Source of the DNA: an uncultured Muribaculaceae bacterium
GTDB lineage: Bacteria > Bacteroidota > Bacteroidia > Bacteroidales > Muribaculaceae
Assembly: GCA_947626355.1 (NCBI GenBank)
Contig: CANQRV010000001.1
Coordinates: forward strand, 58,919 to 122,918
Direction: 5' to 3'
Length of the DNA: 64,000 nucleotides
The position numbers and the translations under genes are program-made. Of the stretch, positions 34,955 through 44,329 are shown in pieces. The notes under the pieces were generated by a model. The model ran no database searches. It was not told the DNA's origin and saw only the letters and a program-made list of their open reading frames with translations. Position 1 is the stretch's first letter; every line of letters begins with the position of its first letter.

Positions 34955-36630
34955 TATTCTTTCATTTCGTTGATTAAGACGCGGGCGTTTTTCACGGCGG
35001 CGTCATTTACCTCCGCCCCGGAGAGCATGCCGGCGATCTCCATCTCGCGGGCGCTTTTATCAAGCGGACGCACCCTGGAGACCGTGCGGTCGCCGAGGTC
35101 TTCCTTATAGACCTTGAAATGGGTCTTGCCCATGGCGGCCACCTGCGGAAGATGGGTGATGGCGAGCACCTGCATCGAGCGGCCGAGCCCGCGCATCATG
35201 CGCCCCATGTGGGAGGCGATCTCTCCTGAGACTCCTGTGTCGATCTCGTCGAAGACAATGGTCGACAGTCCGGCATTGCCGGCCGCCACCGACTTCAGGG
35301 CAAGCATCACACGCGACATCTCGCCGCCGGAGGCCACCGACTCGAGCGGCTGGAGCTCACGGTTCTTATTGAACGAGCAGAGGAAGTCGACCGACTCCTG
35401 TCCTTCGGGCGATAGCTTGCCGGGCGTCAGCCTGATCTCGAACACGAAATTGGGCAGGCCGAGCGGACGCGCCGCATCGCGTATGTCGGAAGCCAGCCTG
35501 AGCGCGGCCTCGGTACGCGAGGCAGAGAGGATGTCGGCCTTCTGCTTGAGGGTGTGGCCGAGCACGCGGGCCTCTCGCTCGAGAGTCTCGAGATTGCCGG
35601 AGCCCGAGTCGAGGCCGTCGAGCTTCTCGCGCAGTCGCTTGTGGAGCGCGAAAAGGGAATCGCTGTCGGCGATGGCAAACTGCCGCTCGGCTTCGTAGAG
35701 CTTGTTCATGCGCGCCGAAAGGCGTGCGAGCCTCGCGGGGTCGGCATGCACCCTCTCGAGATAGTCGGCCACGGTCTCCGCCACATCCTTGAGCTCGATA
35801 TTCAAGGTCTCGAGACGTGCGGCGAGGGCACTCCCCTCCTCCTCGCCGGAAAGGTTGAGGCCGCTTGCCTCCAGCAGACGTGCCGATTCGGCAATAGCGT
35901 CGACGGCACCGCCGTCGGTTCCCTGGAGACGGCTGTAGGCCTCCGAGAGGCGCTCGCGGATCTCGTCGGCATCGCTGAGCGTCTCATACTCACGCTCTAT
36001 CCTCTCGAGTTCCCCTTCCTTGGGGTTTAGCTTATCGAGCTGGGCCACCTGGAAGCTCAGCAGCTCGCGCTGTTGGCGTCCTGCCTCGAGCGTCTCGCGG
36101 AGACGCTTGATGGCCTTGCGCTTCTCCACATAATCGGCGAAGGCCTTGTGGTAGTCGGCGAGAGCGCCGGCGTTGCCGGCGAATGAGTCGAGGATGGAGA
36201 GGCGCACCGAAGGGTCGGCGAGGGAGATGTTGCTGTTCTGGGTGTGGATGTCGATGAGCATCGAGGTCACCTCGGAGAGAAGCGTCAGGTTGACGGGGGT
36301 GTCGTTGATGAAGGCGCGCGAGCGCCCGGCCGGGGAGAGCTCGCGGCGTATCAGGAGCACGCCGTCGTCACTGAGGTCGATGTTGTTGTCGATCAGGAGC
36401 CCCTCCACATCATGCGGGATGCCTGAGAACTCCGCCTCGACGAGCGCCTTGGAATCGCGTCCGGCCACGGCCCTGGAGTCGGCGCGCGAGCCGGTGAGCA
36501 GCGACAGGGCACCGAGCATGATCGACTTGCCGGCGCCGGTCTCACCCGTGATGATGGTGAGGCCATCGGTCAGCGAGAGCTCCACATGGTCGATCAGCGC
36601 GTAGTTTCGTATGTCGAGATGAGTGAGCAT
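34954..36630 (-). CDS. recN: DNA repair protein RecN
   Basis: The 558-residue SMC-like ATPase acts early in double-strand break repair. Walker A ITGETGAGKS is at residues 27-36. Long coiled-coil arms lie at about 150-360. The C-terminal head has the signature VASGGEMSRVMLALK and Walker B TIVFDEIDTGVSGEIA. Length is normal. It lies between the DUF4835 gene and rlmB and overlaps the latter by one base. Confidence 0.96.
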   Translation of the reverse strand: MLTHLDIRNYALIDHVELSLTDGLTIITGETGAGKSIMLGALSLLTGSRADSRAVAGRDSKALVEAEFSGIPHDVEGLLIDNNIDLSDDGVLLIRRELSPAGRSRAFINDTPVNLTLLSEVTSMLIDIHTQNSNISLADPSVRLSILDSFAGNAGALADYHKAFADYVEKRKAIKRLRETLEAGRQQRELLSFQVAQLDKLNPKEGELERIEREYETLSDADEIRERLSEAYSRLQGTDGGAVDAIAESARLLEASGLNLSGEEEGSALAARLETLNIELKDVAETVADYLERVHADPARLARLSARMNKLYEAERQFAIADSDSLFALHKRLREKLDGLDSGSGNLETLEREARVLGHTLKQKADILSASRTEAALRLASDIRDAARPLGLPNFVFEIRLTPGKLSPEGQESVDFLCSFNKNRELQPLESVASGGEMSRVMLALKSVAAGNAGLSTIVFDEIDTGVSGEIASHMGRMMRGLGRSMQVLAITHLPQVAAMGKTHFKVYKEDLGDRTVSRVRPLDKSAREMEIAGMLSGAEVNDAAVKNARVLINEMKE

Positions 36631-36660
36631 AGACGGAAATTAAGTTGAGGTATGAGAGGG

Positions 36661-37587
36661 TCACTGCTCCTCGGCGCCTTTACGGATCTTTTCAAGGCGC
36701 TCCGAGTCGGTGGGATATATGGGCTCGAGAAGTTTATAGACCGCCTCCCGCTCAGTGGCGGGGGCCTTGGAATAGACGTTGACGAGCTCATCGAGCTTAG
36801 CGTCGCGGAAGATGGAGAGGGCCACCGACATCGGGGCGTTGCGATGGATTGTCTCTATGGCCTTCAGCGACTCTGTGATGACCGCTCTCCCCTTGTCGGG
36901 GCTCGACACCATCTCGTCGAGGCCCTTGCGGTGGTAGTTGTAGAGAAGATCGCGGATCGCCGAGGTGTTGCTCTCGGTGTATGAATTGAGCACGGCGCTA
37001 CGGTTCTTGGTGTCCTCGAAAGTGCGCCATCCGATCTCGCCGCTGCTCTGCGCCATCTGGACGATCGAGGCGGCCTTGTCGTAGTAAGGCTGGCCGCCGA
37101 GGGGCGAGAAGCTGTCGTAGTCGAGGGCGAGGAAGAGGTAGGCGTAGAAATTGAGGAGCCCCGTGAGGTTGTTGTCCCAGCTCGAGTCGTTGAATACCAG
37201 CGGATCTCCCTCGCGGTAGTCAAATTCCACCTTAGTGTCGCGGAAATTGAGGAGCGTGGTGGTGTAGGTGGAGTTATATACAGGGCGCGAGAGCTGCACC
37301 TGTATCTCCCCCTTTATACGGTCGTCGGCATACTCCTTGACCGTGAGGAAGAAGCGGCATTCGATCTTCTCGTTGGGAGAGAACACGTTAGGAGTGAACT
37401 TCGTCTCGTTGAAATAATCGGATATCGACTGCTGTAGAGTCTCGAAAACGCTTTTCGACGACCCTTCGACCGACTGGGAATTGACCTCGACAGTGCATCG
37501 CAGCTCCTGGGCGGAGGCAGAAGCCATCGCCCAGAGCATAGCGACGAGCACGGCAAGAAGTCTGAATATCATTCTATATTGCATCAT
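36661..37587 (-). CDS. DUF4835 family protein (PorD-like)
   Basis: The 308-residue exported protein has a signal peptide (about residues 1-26, ending SASAQ). The mature part starts ELRCTVEVNSQSVEGSSKSV and includes the family-typical NFRDTKVEFDYREGDPLVF and LTGLLNFYAYLFLALDYDSFSPLGG. I recall DUF4835 as including PorD, a component needed for type IX secretion in Porphyromonas; that link is from memory. It sits between coaBC and recN in this operon. The ATG at 37587 is chosen (37584 is also possible) because the frame to 37605 starts with TTG. Confidence 0.82.
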   Translation of the reverse strand: MMQYRMIFRLLAVLVAMLWAMASASAQELRCTVEVNSQSVEGSSKSVFETLQQSISDYFNETKFTPNVFSPNEKIECRFFLTVKEYADDRIKGEIQVQLSRPVYNSTYTTTLLNFRDTKVEFDYREGDPLVFNDSSWDNNLTGLLNFYAYLFLALDYDSFSPLGGQPYYDKAASIVQMAQSSGEIGWRTFEDTKNRSAVLNSYTESNTSAIRDLLYNYHRKGLDEMVSSPDKGRAVITESLKAIETIHRNAPMSVALSIFRDAKLDELVNVYSKAPATEREAVYKLLEPIYPTDSERLEKIRKGAEEQ

Positions 37588-37617
37588 TATGAGATTATAA
37601 CGCAATAACGGGTCGAT

Positions 37618-38829
37618 TTATTTGCCGAATACAGTGTCTATTATATCGGAGGCCACCGCCGCCTTGCTCTTCAGAGGGAAATCAGTAGAGCTGCCGTCGG
37701 CTCCGACGATGGTCACCTTATTGGTGTCGGTCATGAATCCGGCCCCCTTGTCGCGCAGGGAATTGACCACAATCCAGTCGAGGCGCTTGCGCTCCATCTT
37801 GGAGAGGGCGTTCTGCATCACATTGTCGGTCTCGAGGGCGAACCCCACGAGTGTCTGATCCTTCTTACGCGCACCGAGCTCGGCGGCGATATCTGGATTC
37901 TTGACAAGTGTGAGCTGCATCTGCTCCACACCCTCGCGCTTGATCTTCTTCGTGGCCTCGAACTCGGGACGGTAGTCGGCCACGGCAGCCGAGAGCACGG
38001 CGCCGTCGACGGAGTCGAAGACACCGGTAGCAGCCTCAAGCATCAGCCTGGCGTTGGTGACGTCGATGCGCGTGATGTCGCCGGGAGGGGTCGGAAGCGA
38101 CACAGGGCCGGCCACGAGGGTGACGGATGCGCCACGACGCGCGGCCTCGGCGGCGATGGCGAAGCCCATCTTGCCGCTGGAGTAATTGCCGATAAACCGG
38201 ACAGGGTCGAGGTTTTCATAGGTGGGGCCGGCAGTGACGAGAATCCGGCGCCCTGCAAGCGAGGCGCCCTTACGGAAATAACGCTTTATGCATTCCACGA
38301 TCTTCTCCGGCTCCTCCATGCGTCCTTTGCCGGAGAGACCGCTTGCGAGCTCACCGGCCGCCGGCTCGATGATATCGACGCCATCGGAGGCGAGGGTCCG
38401 TATGTTGCGCTGAGTGGAGGGAGACTTCCACATGTCGAGGTCCATGGCCGGCGCCACCATTACGTGCTCCTTGGCAGAGAGGTAGGTGGTGATGAGCATA
38501 TTGTCGGCGATGCCGTTGGCCATCTTGCCGAGCGTGGAGGCGGTGGCGGGGGCCACGACCATCAGGTCGGCCCAGAGGCCGAGGTCGACGTGGCTGTGCC
38601 ATTCGCCGGTGTTGGCAGCGAAAAACTCGCTCACCACGGGCTTGCCGCTTAGCGCGGCGAGAGTGGCGGGAGTGATGAACTCCTTGCCGTTGGGGGTGAT
38701 CACCACCTGCACCTCGGCGCCCTCCCTGACGAGAAGCCGCAGAAGACAGGCCGACTTATAGGCCGCGATGCCTCCCGAGATGCCGAGCACTATGTGCTTA
38801 CCTGCCAGAATGCTGCCGCCGCTCCTCAT
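37618..38829 (-). CDS. coaBC: Bifunctional phosphopantothenoylcysteine decarboxylase/synthetase
   Basis: The 403-residue fusion carries out two steps of CoA synthesis. The N-terminal CoaC flavoprotein part (1-190) has GISGGIAAYKSACLLRLLV, the catalytic-His region EWHSHVDLGLWADLMVVAPA, and the MVAPAMD substrate-binding segment. The C-terminal CoaB part ligates cysteine to phosphopantothenate (ILVTAGPTYENLDPVRFIGN, SSGKMG and SAAVADYRP). The ATG at 38829 overlaps the exonuclease gene by 32 bases. The TTG at 38838 is less likely. Confidence 0.95.
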   Translation of the reverse strand: MRSGGSILAGKHIVLGISGGIAAYKSACLLRLLVREGAEVQVVITPNGKEFITPATLAALSGKPVVSEFFAANTGEWHSHVDLGLWADLMVVAPATASTLGKMANGIADNMLITTYLSAKEHVMVAPAMDLDMWKSPSTQRNIRTLASDGVDIIEPAAGELASGLSGKGRMEEPEKIVECIKRYFRKGASLAGRRILVTAGPTYENLDPVRFIGNYSSGKMGFAIAAEAARRGASVTLVAGPVSLPTPPGDITRIDVTNARLMLEAATGVFDSVDGAVLSAAVADYRPEFEATKKIKREGVEQMQLTLVKNPDIAAELGARKKDQTLVGFALETDNVMQNALSKMERKRLDWIVVNSLRDKGAGFMTDTNKVTIVGADGSSTDFPLKSKAAVASDIIDTVFGK

Positions 38830-39586
38830 CGTATTCAAATTTAATGCGCCGAAGCACGTCCTTGGTGTTGCGCGGGAAATCGCCCTGCATCATCCAGTCG
38901 TAGAAAGAGGGCTCGCGCCGGAGCACCTCCTTGACGGGACGCCCCTTGTGCTTGCCGAAATTGAAGACCGGCACGTCGTTCCTGTCGAGGCAGATGCGGC
39001 CCGCGAGGTCGAGGTTGTTGCCCGAGCGTGAGAAGTCGGCCAGGAAGGAGATGTCGTTCTGCAGCGAGTCGTAGCGGTCGAGCTGGCTTTTCAGCACCTC
39101 GTAGGTGGCGCGGGTGTCGGCCAGGGCGCTGTGGGCGTTCTCGAGGTCCTTGCTGCAATAGAACTTGTAGGCGGCCACGAGAGTGCGCTGCTCCATCTTG
39201 TGGAAGATGTTCTGGACATCGACAAACCGGCGCCCCACGATGTCGAAAGTGAGGCCGGCGCGGGCGAACTCCTCGATGAGGAGGGGCACGTCGAATTTAT
39301 TGCTGTTGTAGCCGGCGAAGTCGCAACCATCGAAAATCTTAAGCAGGCTGTTGGCCACCTGCCTGAAGGTTGGTGCGTCTTTCACGTCTTCGTCAGTGAT
39401 ATGATGGATAGCCGTGCTCTCTTCCGGGATATGCATCTCGGGATTTATGCGGCGGCTCTTCGACTCCTCGGTACCGTCGGGAAACACTTTGATATACGAA
39501 AGCTCCACGATACGGTCGCGGGTGACATTGGTGCCGGTGGTCTCGAGGTCGAAAAACACCAGCGGGCGCTCAAGAGATAGATTCAT
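38798..39586 (-). CDS. DEDDh 3'-5' exonuclease (DNA polymerase III epsilon-like)
   Basis: The 262-residue exonuclease has the DEDDh core: FFDLETTGT (Asp and Glu ligands), GYNSNKFDVPLL (second Asp), and AHSALADTRAT with the catalytic His and last Asp. A C-terminal part carries FNFGKHKGRPVKEVLRREPSFYDWM, a segment often attached to this group. It may proofread for the replicase or process DNA or RNA ends; both are inference. It lies 16 bp downstream of dnaN, the sliding clamp gene. The ATG at 39586 is chosen over a longer frame that begins inside dnaN. Confidence 0.9.
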   Translation of the reverse strand: MNLSLERPLVFFDLETTGTNVTRDRIVELSYIKVFPDGTEESKSRRINPEMHIPEESTAIHHITDEDVKDAPTFRQVANSLLKIFDGCDFAGYNSNKFDVPLLIEEFARAGLTFDIVGRRFVDVQNIFHKMEQRTLVAAYKFYCSKDLENAHSALADTRATYEVLKSQLDRYDSLQNDISFLADFSRSGNNLDLAGRICLDRNDVPVFNFGKHKGRPVKEVLRREPSFYDWMMQGDFPRNTKDVLRRIKFEYDEERRQHSGR

Positions 39587-39602
39587 AATGGCTTTTAGGG
39601 AA

Positions 39603-40727
39603 TTAATCAAACACCTGGAGAGGCATCTGAACGATCACGAGATTTTCGCCGGGCTGCTGCCCGGCGGGGGCGAAGATGCCGGGGCGGGCGGGGTCGGAGA
39701 GCTGGATGAGGGCGTCGTCGCCCGGGATGTTGGAGAGGATCTCCACCGTGAAGCCGGCGTTGAAGCCGATGGTCATCTCGTTGCCTTCATACTGGCAGGG
39801 CACCTTTTCCTTTGCGGATGTCTGATAGTCGAGGTCCTGGGCCTCGAGGAGCACATCTGTGGGGGCGATGGTGAACTTCACCAGATTGGATGCCTTGTTG
39901 GCGAATATGGCCACGCGCCTCATGGCGATGAGCAGCGCCTCGCGGCTGATGTTCATTACGAAAGGCGACGACGAGGGTATCACCCGGTTGTAGTTGGGAT
40001 AGTTGCCCTTTATGAAGCGGCAAGAGATCTCATAGTTGGCAAAGCGGAAGGTAGCGCTCTTGGAATCCATGACTATGCTGACGGGACCGTCTTCCTTGCT
40101 GATGATGTTGCGTATGATGGCGGCGGGCTTAGCCGGCATGATGAAGGAGGTCTCTACGCCCGGAGCGGCCATGGTGTTGACGTATTTCACGAGTTTGTGG
40201 GTATCGGAGGCCACGAAAGTGATGTCGTCGTTGTGGATGTCCCAGAATATACCGGTCATCATGGGGCGGATAGGCTCCTGACTTACGGCATAGAGTGTGT
40301 TGTCGATGCCTTTCTTCACCATCTCCGCGGGCACTGATATCTCGATGGCGTTTTCCATGTCGGGGAGCTTGTCGGGATACTCAGCGGCATTGATGCCGGA
40401 GAAATTGAACTGGCCGTTGAGGAAGGAGACATCGATCTGCTGGGTCTCCTCGTTGACGCTGAAGGAGATCGGCTGGTTGGAGATCTCCTTGGTGACCTCC
40501 ATGAGCATCTTGGCGGAGACGGCAATGGCGCCGTCGGACTCCGAATCAAGCACTTCCATCGATGCCTTCATGAGGTTTTCGGAGTCGGCCCCCACGATGG
40601 TGAGGATATTGCCTTCCACCCTGAGCAGGAAATTGTCGAGGATGGAGAGGGTATTTTTAGAGTTGATCACCTTGCTGACAGCCTGGAGCTGCTGTTGGAA
40701 AGCTTTGCCGGCGACATTAAACTTCAT
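39603..40727 (-). CDS. dnaN: DNA polymerase III beta sliding clamp
   Basis: The 374-residue clamp dimerises around DNA and holds the replicase. It starts MKFNVAGKAFQQQLQAVSKV and shows the three repeated clamp domains; the last ends in the hydrophobic peptide-binding region with IVQMPLQVFD. Length is normal. It heads a six-gene leftward operon (dnaN, exonuclease, coaBC, DUF4835, recN, rlmB) with a consensus promoter about 73 bp upstream of the ATG. Confidence 0.97.
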   Translation of the reverse strand: MKFNVAGKAFQQQLQAVSKVINSKNTLSILDNFLLRVEGNILTIVGADSENLMKASMEVLDSESDGAIAVSAKMLMEVTKEISNQPISFSVNEETQQIDVSFLNGQFNFSGINAAEYPDKLPDMENAIEISVPAEMVKKGIDNTLYAVSQEPIRPMMTGIFWDIHNDDITFVASDTHKLVKYVNTMAAPGVETSFIMPAKPAAIIRNIISKEDGPVSIVMDSKSATFRFANYEISCRFIKGNYPNYNRVIPSSSPFVMNISREALLIAMRRVAIFANKASNLVKFTIAPTDVLLEAQDLDYQTSAKEKVPCQYEGNEMTIGFNAGFTVEILSNIPGDDALIQLSDPARPGIFAPAGQQPGENLVIVQMPLQVFD

Positions 40728-40799
40728 ATTAATAGATATTTAGCGTTATTCAAAAACAAAACAGCGCGCCAAGAGCCGAAAAAACTCAATAACGCAAAT

Positions 40800-40831
40800 A
40801 CAAAGGTAATAAAAAATGGGTGAAAGGCAAA
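40800..40831 (-). promoter_or_regulatory. Promoter of the dnaN operon
   Basis: On the minus strand TTTG (40828-40831), a 19-bp spacer, then TACCTTTGT (40800-40808). The -33 element coincides with the foot of the terminator of the upstream ribosomal-protein operon. Confidence 0.75.
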
Positions 40832-40862
40832 AGGCCGTGTCGGAAAATAGACACGGCCTTTT
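40829..40862 (-). terminator. Rho-independent terminator of rpsF-rpsR-rplI
   Basis: AAAAGGCCGTGTC at 40829-40841 pairs perfectly with GACACGGCCTTTT at 40850-40862. Read leftwards the 13-bp stem runs out through TTTT. It begins 20 bases after the rplI stop. Confidence 0.9.
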
Positions 40863-40882
40863 TATGAAAAAGATTGACGGAA

Positions 40883-41326
40883 TTACTCTGCGACAACCTC
40901 GAATTCGATCTCGCAGCTGACTTCCTTGTGGGGCTTGATGGTGGCGGAGTAGACTCCGACCTCCTTGACGGGCTCCTTGAGGAATATGATCTTGCGGTCG
41001 ATCTCGTGGCCTTCCTTGAGAAGGGCCTCGGCGATCTGGAGGGCATTGACGGAGCCGAAGACAGTGCCGGTGGAGCTTGTCTTGGCGCCGATGGTGAGGC
41101 GGAGCCCTTCGAGCGACTTCACGAGGTCTTCGGCCTCCTGCTTGATCTTGGCGAGCTTGTGGGCGCGCTGACGCTGGTTTTCCTCGAGCTGCTTGACAGC
41201 GGCATTAGAGGCGATGATGGCTTTGCCCTGGGGAATCAGGTAGTTGCGGCCATAACCATCTTTCACTTCCACGATATCGTCCTTGTAGCCGAGGCTGGCG
41301 ACGTTTTCCTTAAGTATGACTTTCAT
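40883..41326 (-). CDS. rplI: Ribosomal protein L9
   Basis: The 147-residue large-subunit protein has the N-terminal rRNA-binding domain MKVILKENVASLGYKDDIVEVKDGYGRNYLIPQ-type start, a long central helix (residues about 40-75) and a C-terminal domain. All are as in other bacteria. It is the last gene of the rpsF-rpsR-rplI operon, 30 bp after rpsR. Confidence 0.97.
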   Translation of the reverse strand: MKVILKENVASLGYKDDIVEVKDGYGRNYLIPQGKAIIASNAAVKQLEENQRQRAHKLAKIKQEAEDLVKSLEGLRLTIGAKTSSTGTVFGSVNALQIAEALLKEGHEIDRKIIFLKEPVKEVGVYSATIKPHKEVSCEIEFEVVAE

Positions 41327-41356
41327 TGTATCCTAAAGTTTGAGAGTAAAAAATGA

Positions 41357-41623
41357 TTATTTCATCAGGTCGGTGACGTAGGGGAGAAGGGCGAGGTGGC
41401 GGGCACGCTTCACGGCCTGGGCCACACGGCGCTGGAACTTCAGCGAAGTGCCTGTGATGCGGCGGGGAAGGATTTTGCCCTGCTCGTTGAGGAACTTCTT
41501 GAGGAACTCGGGGTCTTTGTAGTCGATATACTTGATGCCGCTGCGTTTGAAGCGGCAGTATTTCTTCTTCTTGGTGTCGACTGTGAGAGGTGTGAGGTAA
41601 CGGATTTCGCTGTTTGCTGCCAT
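41357..41623 (-). CDS. rpsR: Ribosomal protein S18
   Basis: The 88-residue small-subunit protein has the conserved [19 protein letters not shown] segment and the S18 signature [20 protein letters not shown]. It pairs with S6 on the 30S platform. It begins 3 bp after rpsF. A Cys at YCRF is the single cysteine; no zinc-ribbon variant is seen. Confidence 0.97.
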   Translation of the reverse strand: MAANSEIRYLTPLTVDTKKKKYCRFKRSGIKYIDYKDPEFLKKFLNEQGKILPRRITGTSLKFQRRVAQAVKRARHLALLPYVTDLMK

Positions 41624-41626
41624 GGT

Positions 41627-42019
41627 TTAAGCCTCCTTTGCTTCTGCGGCTTCGGCTGCGGGAGCCTCGGCGGGTTGATTGTTTGCTTTGTTAGCTCTGA
41701 GAGTCCTTCTCTTCTCGGCATACTCAACGGCGTATTTGTCGAGACGGAAGGTAAGGAAGCGGATCACGCGCTCGTCGCGGCGGAAGGCGGTGTCGAGCTT
41801 CTTGACGACGGTGGGCTCACCTTTGAATTCGAGAAGCACGTAGAAGCCAGTGCTCTTCTTCTGGATGGGATAGGCGAGTTTACGCAGTCCCCACAGCTCT
41901 TCGTTGACGATCTCGCAGCCTTCGGCCTTGAGAGTGTCTTTGAATTTCTCAGCCGCTTCCTTCATCTGTTCGTCAGACAAAACGGGAGTTAAAATGAAAA
42001 CGGTCTCGTAAGTATTCAT
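41627..42019 (-). CDS. rpsF: Ribosomal protein S6
   Basis: The 130-residue protein starts [20 protein letters not shown] and contains the [21 protein letters not shown] core typical of S6. An Ala/Glu-rich C-terminal tail (about 110-130, [12 protein letters not shown]) extends past the folded part, as in many Bacteroidota. It is the first gene of the operon and has a full consensus promoter. The roughly 50-base leader was inspected for an S6:S18 autoregulatory fold and only a 3-bp hairpin was seen. Confidence 0.97.
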   Translation of the reverse strand: MNTYETVFILTPVLSDEQMKEAAEKFKDTLKAEGCEIVNEELWGLRKLAYPIQKKSTGFYVLLEFKGEPTVVKKLDTAFRRDERVIRFLTFRLDKYAVEYAEKRRTLRANKANNQPAEAPAAEAAEAKEA

Positions 42020-42076
42020 AAATGTTTGAAAAAGTTGTTGTATAGTGATTTAGGGCGAAAGTACCCGAAATCGGCT

Positions 42077-42109
42077 GCAAAGTTAGCAAATAATCCCGAC
42101 ATATGCAAA
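42077..42109 (-). promoter_or_regulatory. Promoter of rpsF-rpsR-rplI
   Basis: On the minus strand TTTG (42106-42109), a 20-bp spacer, then TAACTTTGC (42077-42085), about 58 bases before the rpsF ATG. It lies between rpsF and the stop of the upstream BspA-like gene. Confidence 0.8.
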
Positions 42110-42130
42110 TTCTTGATCGCTATAATGTCC

Positions 42131-43312
42131 CTATATTACCACGATCTTGCGGCAGCTCGACCCTTTCTTCACCATGTAGCAGCCGGGCTCTAGGTTATCG
42201 CATGAGGAACCTACCTTAACGCCGTCGAGCGTGTATACGGTTTCATCCTCACCTTCAGCTCCGATTTCCGGAATCCCGGCCGAGGATCTCCGCTTCTTCA
42301 GAGGAGAGGCACCCTCGACTGTGACCACACACGGCTTTGAATGATAGACACCGCTGTCTGTCCTGACCGACAGACTCACAGTGGCCGAGCCGTTGGCATG
42401 TCCGGTCACTAATCCGTCGCTGACCGTCGCTACCGTCGCGTCGCTTGAGGTCCATTCCTCGGAATAAACGCCAACACCGGCATAATTGACAGTCTCGTAA
42501 TTGATGGCGACAGGAATCTCGGGCGAAACCGTCAGTTCCGTATCATACATCACCGTGAAGAGGTCCGGAATCGGCTTGTACCTGTAGAAATAGTCCCAGT
42601 TTCCCTGCGACTCCCAGTCGCAATGCATCGAATGCCGGTCTGCCGGTCGGACCGCATACATGCCGAGGCTCTCCGCGGGCACGTAGACGTCCGGCATCGA
42701 CATCTGGTGGAAAGGTCCGAACCTCCCGCACTCGGAATCGGCGGAAACAAGCTCCGGAGGTTCGGGAGACATGATGTAGATCTCCTTCACGCTGTAATCA
42801 CCCGTGAGGAATCCGGGGCCGATGGAGCGTACGCCGCGGCCGAGCACCACCGTCTCGACGTTCCGTGCCTCGCCGAGCACCATCCACGGTATATCGGCGA
42901 CGGAATCAGGGAAGACCACGGCGCGGAGGGAGCGGCACAGGGCGAAGGCGTCGTTGCATACCGTCTGCAGTGTCGGCGGCAGCACGACGCGTCGGAGATT
43001 CCTGCTGTTGCAGAACGCAAGAGGTCCGATTTTCCTTATCGAGGCCGGTATGACGACAGTCTCGAACCGGCTTCCGTAGAAGGCCTCTTCCCCGATGGAG
43101 ACGACGGCATTCCTTCCGGAGCCGTCCTCGACGTATTCAGGCAGGATGACATCGGTGTCAGCGCCTGTATATCCGCATATCTCCATACCCGCCCCGGACT
43201 TATGGAAGAGGAAGTCGCCGTACTGGCAGGTAGCGCCATACTGGGCGAACGCCAGACCGGCCGACAATGTCAAGGCGAGAGATAATATCCTGTGTGCCAT
43301 ACGATGAATCAT
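42131..43312 (-). CDS. Secreted BspA-type leucine-rich-repeat protein with Ig-like domain
   Basis: The 393-residue exported protein has a signal peptide ending near LAFAQ. BspA-type LRR_5 repeats follow at about 60-200 (IGEEAFYGSRFETVVIPAS, IGPLAFCNSRNLRRVVLPP, NDAFALCRSLRAVVFPDS). A bacterial Ig-like group-2 domain spans about 265-345 (WTSSDATVATVSDGLVTGHA). The last 35 residues (VYTLDGVKVGSSCDNLEPGCY and a basic end) resemble the short type IX sorting tails of Bacteroidales. It probably sits on or leaves the cell surface and binds host or microbial ligands. ATGs at 43312 and 43300 are both possible. It directly abuts the lipoprotein gene upstream. Confidence 0.8.
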   Translation of the reverse strand: MIHRMAHRILSLALTLSAGLAFAQYGATCQYGDFLFHKSGAGMEICGYTGADTDVILPEYVEDGSGRNAVVSIGEEAFYGSRFETVVIPASIRKIGPLAFCNSRNLRRVVLPPTLQTVCNDAFALCRSLRAVVFPDSVADIPWMVLGEARNVETVVLGRGVRSIGPGFLTGDYSVKEIYIMSPEPPELVSADSECGRFGPFHQMSMPDVYVPAESLGMYAVRPADRHSMHCDWESQGNWDYFYRYKPIPDLFTVMYDTELTVSPEIPVAINYETVNYAGVGVYSEEWTSSDATVATVSDGLVTGHANGSATVSLSVRTDSGVYHSKPCVVTVEGASPLKKRRSSAGIPEIGAEGEDETVYTLDGVKVGSSCDNLEPGCYMVKKGSSCRKIVVI

Positions 43313-44290
43313 TTAGTTCCTTTGATCGATTATAGAATATGTGATAAATCCGGTGATGACCATTTTCTCCGGGATGGAGTCGTTGTCATCGATTCTTGAA
43401 AACGATACATCCTTGAATCGGAGAACGAGTCGGGGCACATAATTACCCGGACCATCTAATTCTTCCCACTTGTCGACATATATGATTTTTCCTTGATCTG
43501 TATCGGATAACTTGTAACCGTAAGTGTTATATTCAAACGAATCATCATAAGGATCCTGACCGGGAAGCGCCACCTTGTATGTTAACGGAACGTCATCGGC
43601 GTCATAGTCCTTCCTTGGATTTAACAGAGTGCCCCACTCCGCTGTCTCATAGTCATGAATGTCTACATTCAGGTTTAACCTTATTTCGGACTCACAGTTC
43701 CTGACACCAGGATCAGGTCCATCTTCCACTCCCCCTCTGGTGCCAGTCACTTCAAGATTGACCAGACTGTCTGTTACCCAGCATCTCCCAACATGAACAA
43801 AGCCACCGTGACTAAAGGACTTATAGTTATATGGCACCCCGTTGGCCGTAAAAGTGTCGTACGCCCAATATAAAGGCTTCAATCCTCCCGCACTAAGCTC
43901 ACATTCATAAGTGACTCCGTCATACACAAGCCGGAGATACCTCTTGTCGACACGCCTTATCTCTATTATTGACAGGATATCTGATTTCTCATCATCCACA
44001 TATTCCTGAAGTGTAATGCGGTTTCCTTCGATTGAATAGGTACCTTCCCGCTTGGAACCTCCCTGTCTCAGGTAATACCTGAAGTCCCTCGCAAACTGAA
44101 CTGATGACAATGTATCACTCGACAGAGTCTCACGGGAGCAGGAAATGACACCCCATGTGCCTACAATATCATCGGCCGAGAGTTTGACATCCGGTTCATC
44201 CTCGCATCCAGAAAAAATCGTCAGACACATGACACCCATCAAAACCGTAAAAAGACTACGGTACATTCTCGCTGATTTGTACATAAGCAT
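43313..44290 (-). CDS. Lipoprotein of unknown function (lipocalin-like start)
   Basis: The 325-residue protein has a type II signal peptide with the lipobox IFSGC (Cys near residue 29) followed by acidic EDEPD, a surface-export-like sequence in Bacteroidota. After it, SADDIVGTWGVISCSRE resembles the start of the small lipocalin-like lipoprotein domains of this order, and YSIEGNRITLQEY fits the same fold. The rest is beta-rich and not recognised. The DNA is visibly richer in A and T than the neighbouring operons. ATGs at 44290, 44284 and 44266 are possible. It sits between a glycoside-hydrolase-like gene (39 bp upstream) and the BspA-like gene (0 bp downstream). Confidence 0.65.
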   Translation of the reverse strand: MLMYKSARMYRSLFTVLMGVMCLTIFSGCEDEPDVKLSADDIVGTWGVISCSRETLSSDTLSSVQFARDFRYYLRQGGSKREGTYSIEGNRITLQEYVDDEKSDILSIIEIRRVDKRYLRLVYDGVTYECELSAGGLKPLYWAYDTFTANGVPYNYKSFSHGGFVHVGRCWVTDSLVNLEVTGTRGGVEDGPDPGVRNCESEIRLNLNVDIHDYETAEWGTLLNPRKDYDADDVPLTYKVALPGQDPYDDSFEYNTYGYKLSDTDQGKIIYVDKWEELDGPGNYVPRLVLRFKDVSFSRIDDNDSIPEKMVITGFITYSIIDQRN

Positions 44291-44329
44291 AAGATTTATT
44301 AAAATTGGTTATACTTTCATTATCGTGAA

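Noticed and set aside
42020..42076. Possible S6:S18 autoregulatory RNA in the rpsF leader
   Set aside because: The leader is only about 50 bases and I could draw only a 3-bp GGG/CCC hairpin. The two-helix fold with the conserved CCG bulge was not evident.
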